Position numbers and translations under genes: made by a program. From positions 1 to 7,089 of the forward strand of contig JAFGHN010000239.1 in assembly GCA_016930115.1 (NCBI GenBank): DNA of 7,089 nucleotides, read 5' to 3'. Below the pieces are notes generated by a model that did not search any database, had not been told where the DNA came from, and saw only the letters and a list, made by a program, of their open reading frames with translations. Origin of the DNA: Spirochaetales bacterium. GTDB lineage: Bacteria; Spirochaetota; Spirochaetia; ARS1246. Numbering within the stretch: position 1 is the first letter of the stretch; each line of letters starts with the position of its first letter. Of this stretch, positions 5,335 through 7,089 are shown piece after piece.

Positions 5335-7089
5335 TCAGTTCGAAATAAGCTGCAACTCTCTGGCGCGGTTGATCGCGGATGTGCGGTTTTTCACGTCAAG
5401 CTTGCTGAAAATGTTGTTTACATGCCATTTTACCGTTCCAAGGCTGATGAAAAGCGCGTCCGCTATCTCCTGGTTCGACATTCCTCCCGCCATGAGAGAG
5501 AGAACTTCGCATTCGCGTTTGCTTATCGCTTCCAATGGGGTCTGCGTCGTACTGGTGTTATATCTCGCGACGCTCTCAAAGCTTTTCAGGACCGATCCTG
5601 CAAAACTGTGAGGCAGAGGCTCGATACTACGAACTATCTCCTCAACGGTAGCGCCCTCATCAAGAAACGGGCGCCTGTAATCTTCCACCTCGGCTAATTC
5701 CAGTGCCCTGCGCATAGCGGCTTGCGCCTGAGATTTGTCGCCGGTCTTATACCTGGCAAGCGACAAAAAGATGTTGATGATAATCAGACTGCCCAGGGCC
5801 CCGTTTTGACGGGCCGGAGGTTCCAGCTTCATCAACAGCGATTCCGTATCCGCCGGCCGGTTGAGAGCGAGCAGAAGACGGAGTTTTACAAGGGCGTAAT
5901 AATTCGTCAAACTCACGCCCGTCGAGAGAATATCGGGTTTGTCGATCTTCACCAGGCTCGCAGCTTTGACAGTATCGTTTTTTTTCAGCGCTATATCTGC
6001 AGAAACCACTTCCCGCAATGACAGATATCCGCCCTTCGGCACCGGCGAGCCGGCGGCCGCCGCCTTTTCATAGTCCTTTGCAGCAAGGTGTATCAGCGCT
6101 CGGATGTACGAGCCGTCATCAACGGTGTAGTCGCCGATCAGCCGGCTATCGAAATTATCGTGGGCTTCGCTCAGCAGTGATATTGCGGCGGCAATATCAT
6201 TCGATAGATAGCGGCAGAATGCCGCCGGAATACGGAGCAATCCGGCGAACACGGCGCCCTGGCCGCCGTCCTCGAGGAGTTTATCTACCGTCCGGTTACA
6301 GAGCTTTTCGGCATGAGAGCGCTCGCCCAGTTCTATCAGGCAATATGCCTGGAGGTGGGCGGCACATGCAACGTAAAAAGCATTCCCGTACTCCTGAGCA
6401 AGCCGGCCTGATGCTTCCGCCGATCTGAATGCGCTCTTGGGATCCCCCGATTTCAGGCAGATTTTGCCGTGGAGAAAATACGCATGAAGCAGAAAGAACG
6501 TCTCCACTCCCTTTTTCACGCCGATACACTCGCTTAGATCCTTCAAATTGACCGCTTCCCCAAGAGCATGCCGCAGCCATGTTCCAAGAATGATCAAATC
6601 AGTCCTTCGTGCCGACCCGTTTTTTTTCTCGCACCTCTGCAGTAAATCAAACGCACTTTCGGCGTGATTCTGAAAATAGAGCGCCCATCCTTTGTACGCT
6701 GCCAGTTTCATATCGTCGAGCAGCACTTCCTCAGGAAGAAGATTGAGCCAATGGAGGAGGTTTTCATAACGCCCGCCTTCGAGCAACGTGACCGCCGCTT
6801 CCGAAATGACCTTTCTCAAGATCTTCTTGTCGGCGATCTGTTCCGCGTGCCGCATCGCCTCATAGTACATCTTCCTGTCCGCATACCACGCAGCCGCTTT
6901 CTGGTGCTGCTCCGCCGTTCCGGCCCGGTTGAACCGTATACGCAGAAACCCGGCAAACAGCGGGTGGTACCTGTACCACCCCTCTTCGCCTTCTATCGGT
7001 GTGATAAACAGGTTTTTTCGGACCAGTGTCGCGATAATTTCCGCACTGTCTGAACGGCCGGTGACCGCGTTGCAGAGATCGGCGCGCAC
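5335..7089 (-). CDS. MalT-like LuxR-family (STAND) transcription regulator, C-terminal 584 residues
   Basis: The frame is open at the window edge. The GTG at 7089 is an internal codon, and the P-loop ATPase of this family should lie upstream, outside the window. Residues about 3-50 are the end of the STAND module: LCNAVTGRSDS, then NLFITPIEG and WYRYHPLFAGFLR, which match MalT-type regulators closely. Residues about 55-500 are alpha-helical TPR-like repeats, in MalT the inducer-binding and oligomerisation region. Residues 518-582 are a LuxR/GerE helix-turn-helix: SKRECEVLSLMAGG, SNQEIADALF, then SLGTVKWHVNNIFSKL and NRTSA. Family members are typically activated by a small-molecule inducer plus ATP and then bind promoter DNA. 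The inducer is not deducible; no maltose genes are present, so the name malT is not justified. Two runs of eight A (residues 155-157 and 369-371) are notable. The small downstream gene is probably in the same transcript. Confidence 0.93.
   Translation of the reverse strand: MRADLCNAVTGRSDSAEIIATLVRKNLFITPIEGEEGWYRYHPLFAGFLRIRFNRAGTAEQHQKAAAWYADRKMYYEAMRHAEQIADKKILRKVISEAAVTLLEGGRYENLLHWLNLLPEEVLLDDMKLAAYKGWALYFQNHAESAFDLLQRCEKKNGSARRTDLIILGTWLRHALGEAVNLKDLSECIGVKKGVETFFLLHAYFLHGKICLKSGDPKSAFRSAEASGRLAQEYGNAFYVACAAHLQAYCLIELGERSHAEKLCNRTVDKLLEDGGQGAVFAGLLRIPAAFCRYLSNDIAAAISLLSEAHDNFDSRLIGDYTVDDGSYIRALIHLAAKDYEKAAAAGSPVPKGGYLSLREVVSADIALKKNDTVKAASLVKIDKPDILSTGVSLTNYYALVKLRLLLALNRPADTESLLMKLEPPARQNGALGSLIIINIFLSLARYKTGDKSQAQAAMRRALELAEVEDYRRPFLDEGATVEEIVRSIEPLPHSFAGSVLKSFESVARYNTSTTQTPLEAISKRECEVLSLMAGGMSNQEIADALFISLGTVKWHVNNIFSKLDVKNRTSAINRARELQLISN
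5338..5538 (-). other. LuxR/GerE DNA-binding domain of the regulator
   Basis: These are the last 67 residues of the regulator. The conserved landmarks are all present: RECEVL, a GG turn, SNQEIA, the recognition helix with TVKWHV, KLDVKNRTSA and the final helix with RARELQL. The domain appears intact, with no missing key residue. Confidence 0.93.

Noticed and set aside
7087..7089. GTG at the window edge as the start of the regulator
   Set aside because: The residues there align with the interior of MalT-like proteins (LCNAVTGRSDS). The ATPase part must lie upstream, so the gene is cut by the window, not naturally truncated.

Overview
The window is a tightly packed, entirely minus-strand stretch of bacterial chromosome. 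In the direction of transcription (high to low coordinate) it holds five genes: (1) the C-terminal part of a large MalT/LuxR-type (STAND) transcription regulator; (2) a conserved 70-residue protein; (3) an 815-residue lipoprotein with repeated FlgD-like Ig modules and a C-terminal OmpA domain; (4) a 702-residue exported protein combining an apparent outer-membrane beta-barrel, a beta-sandwich, a transglutaminase-like domain and TPR repeats; (5) the first 63 codons of another lipoprotein that looks like a choice-of-anchor D (HYDIN-type) protein. No RNA gene, IS element, CRISPR array or phage gene is visible. The large plus-strand ORFs are antisense shadows.

The likely source is a spirochaete (Spirochaetota) of moderate GC content. 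I base this on recollection of protein style, not on a search. Lipoproteins joining FSPDGDG-type Ig repeats to an atypical OmpA domain (GHAV...WDD instead of GHTD), TPR/transglutaminase proteins of the type of gene 4, and choice-of-anchor lipoproteins with a loose lipobox are all common there. A deltaproteobacterial-type source is the main alternative.

Layout: 5335-7089, regulator (its N-terminal ATPase lies beyond the window). 5263-5334, a 72-nt gap without a terminator. 5050-5262, the small protein. 4925-5049, a 125-nt leader with a 6-bp inverted repeat touching the Shine-Dalgarno of the OmpA lipoprotein gene. 2477-4924, the OmpA lipoprotein. 2431-2464, a convincing intrinsic terminator. 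2302-2430, an AT-rich promoter/leader region. 193-2301, the barrel/transglutaminase/TPR protein, followed after one base by the lipoprotein at 1-191.

This suggests two units. The regulator, small protein and perhaps the OmpA lipoprotein form one unit ending at the terminator. The barrel/transglutaminase protein and the last lipoprotein form a translationally coupled second unit. A 10-nt element (TATTTGTACG) is shared by the leaders of the OmpA lipoprotein and barrel genes, so the two envelope units may share control.

Working model (inference): an inducer-responsive MalT-like regulator next to a set of cell-envelope structural proteins. These are a periplasmic or surface lipoprotein with a possible peptidoglycan or calcium-dependent role, and an outer-membrane protein with a periplasmic enzyme-like and scaffold region. 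No defence, mobile or biosynthetic system is evident. The most unusual points are the alternating A/B domain duplication in the OmpA lipoprotein, its altered peptidoglycan-binding loop, the barrel-transglutaminase-TPR fusion, and the pairing of the regulator with the 70-residue protein.
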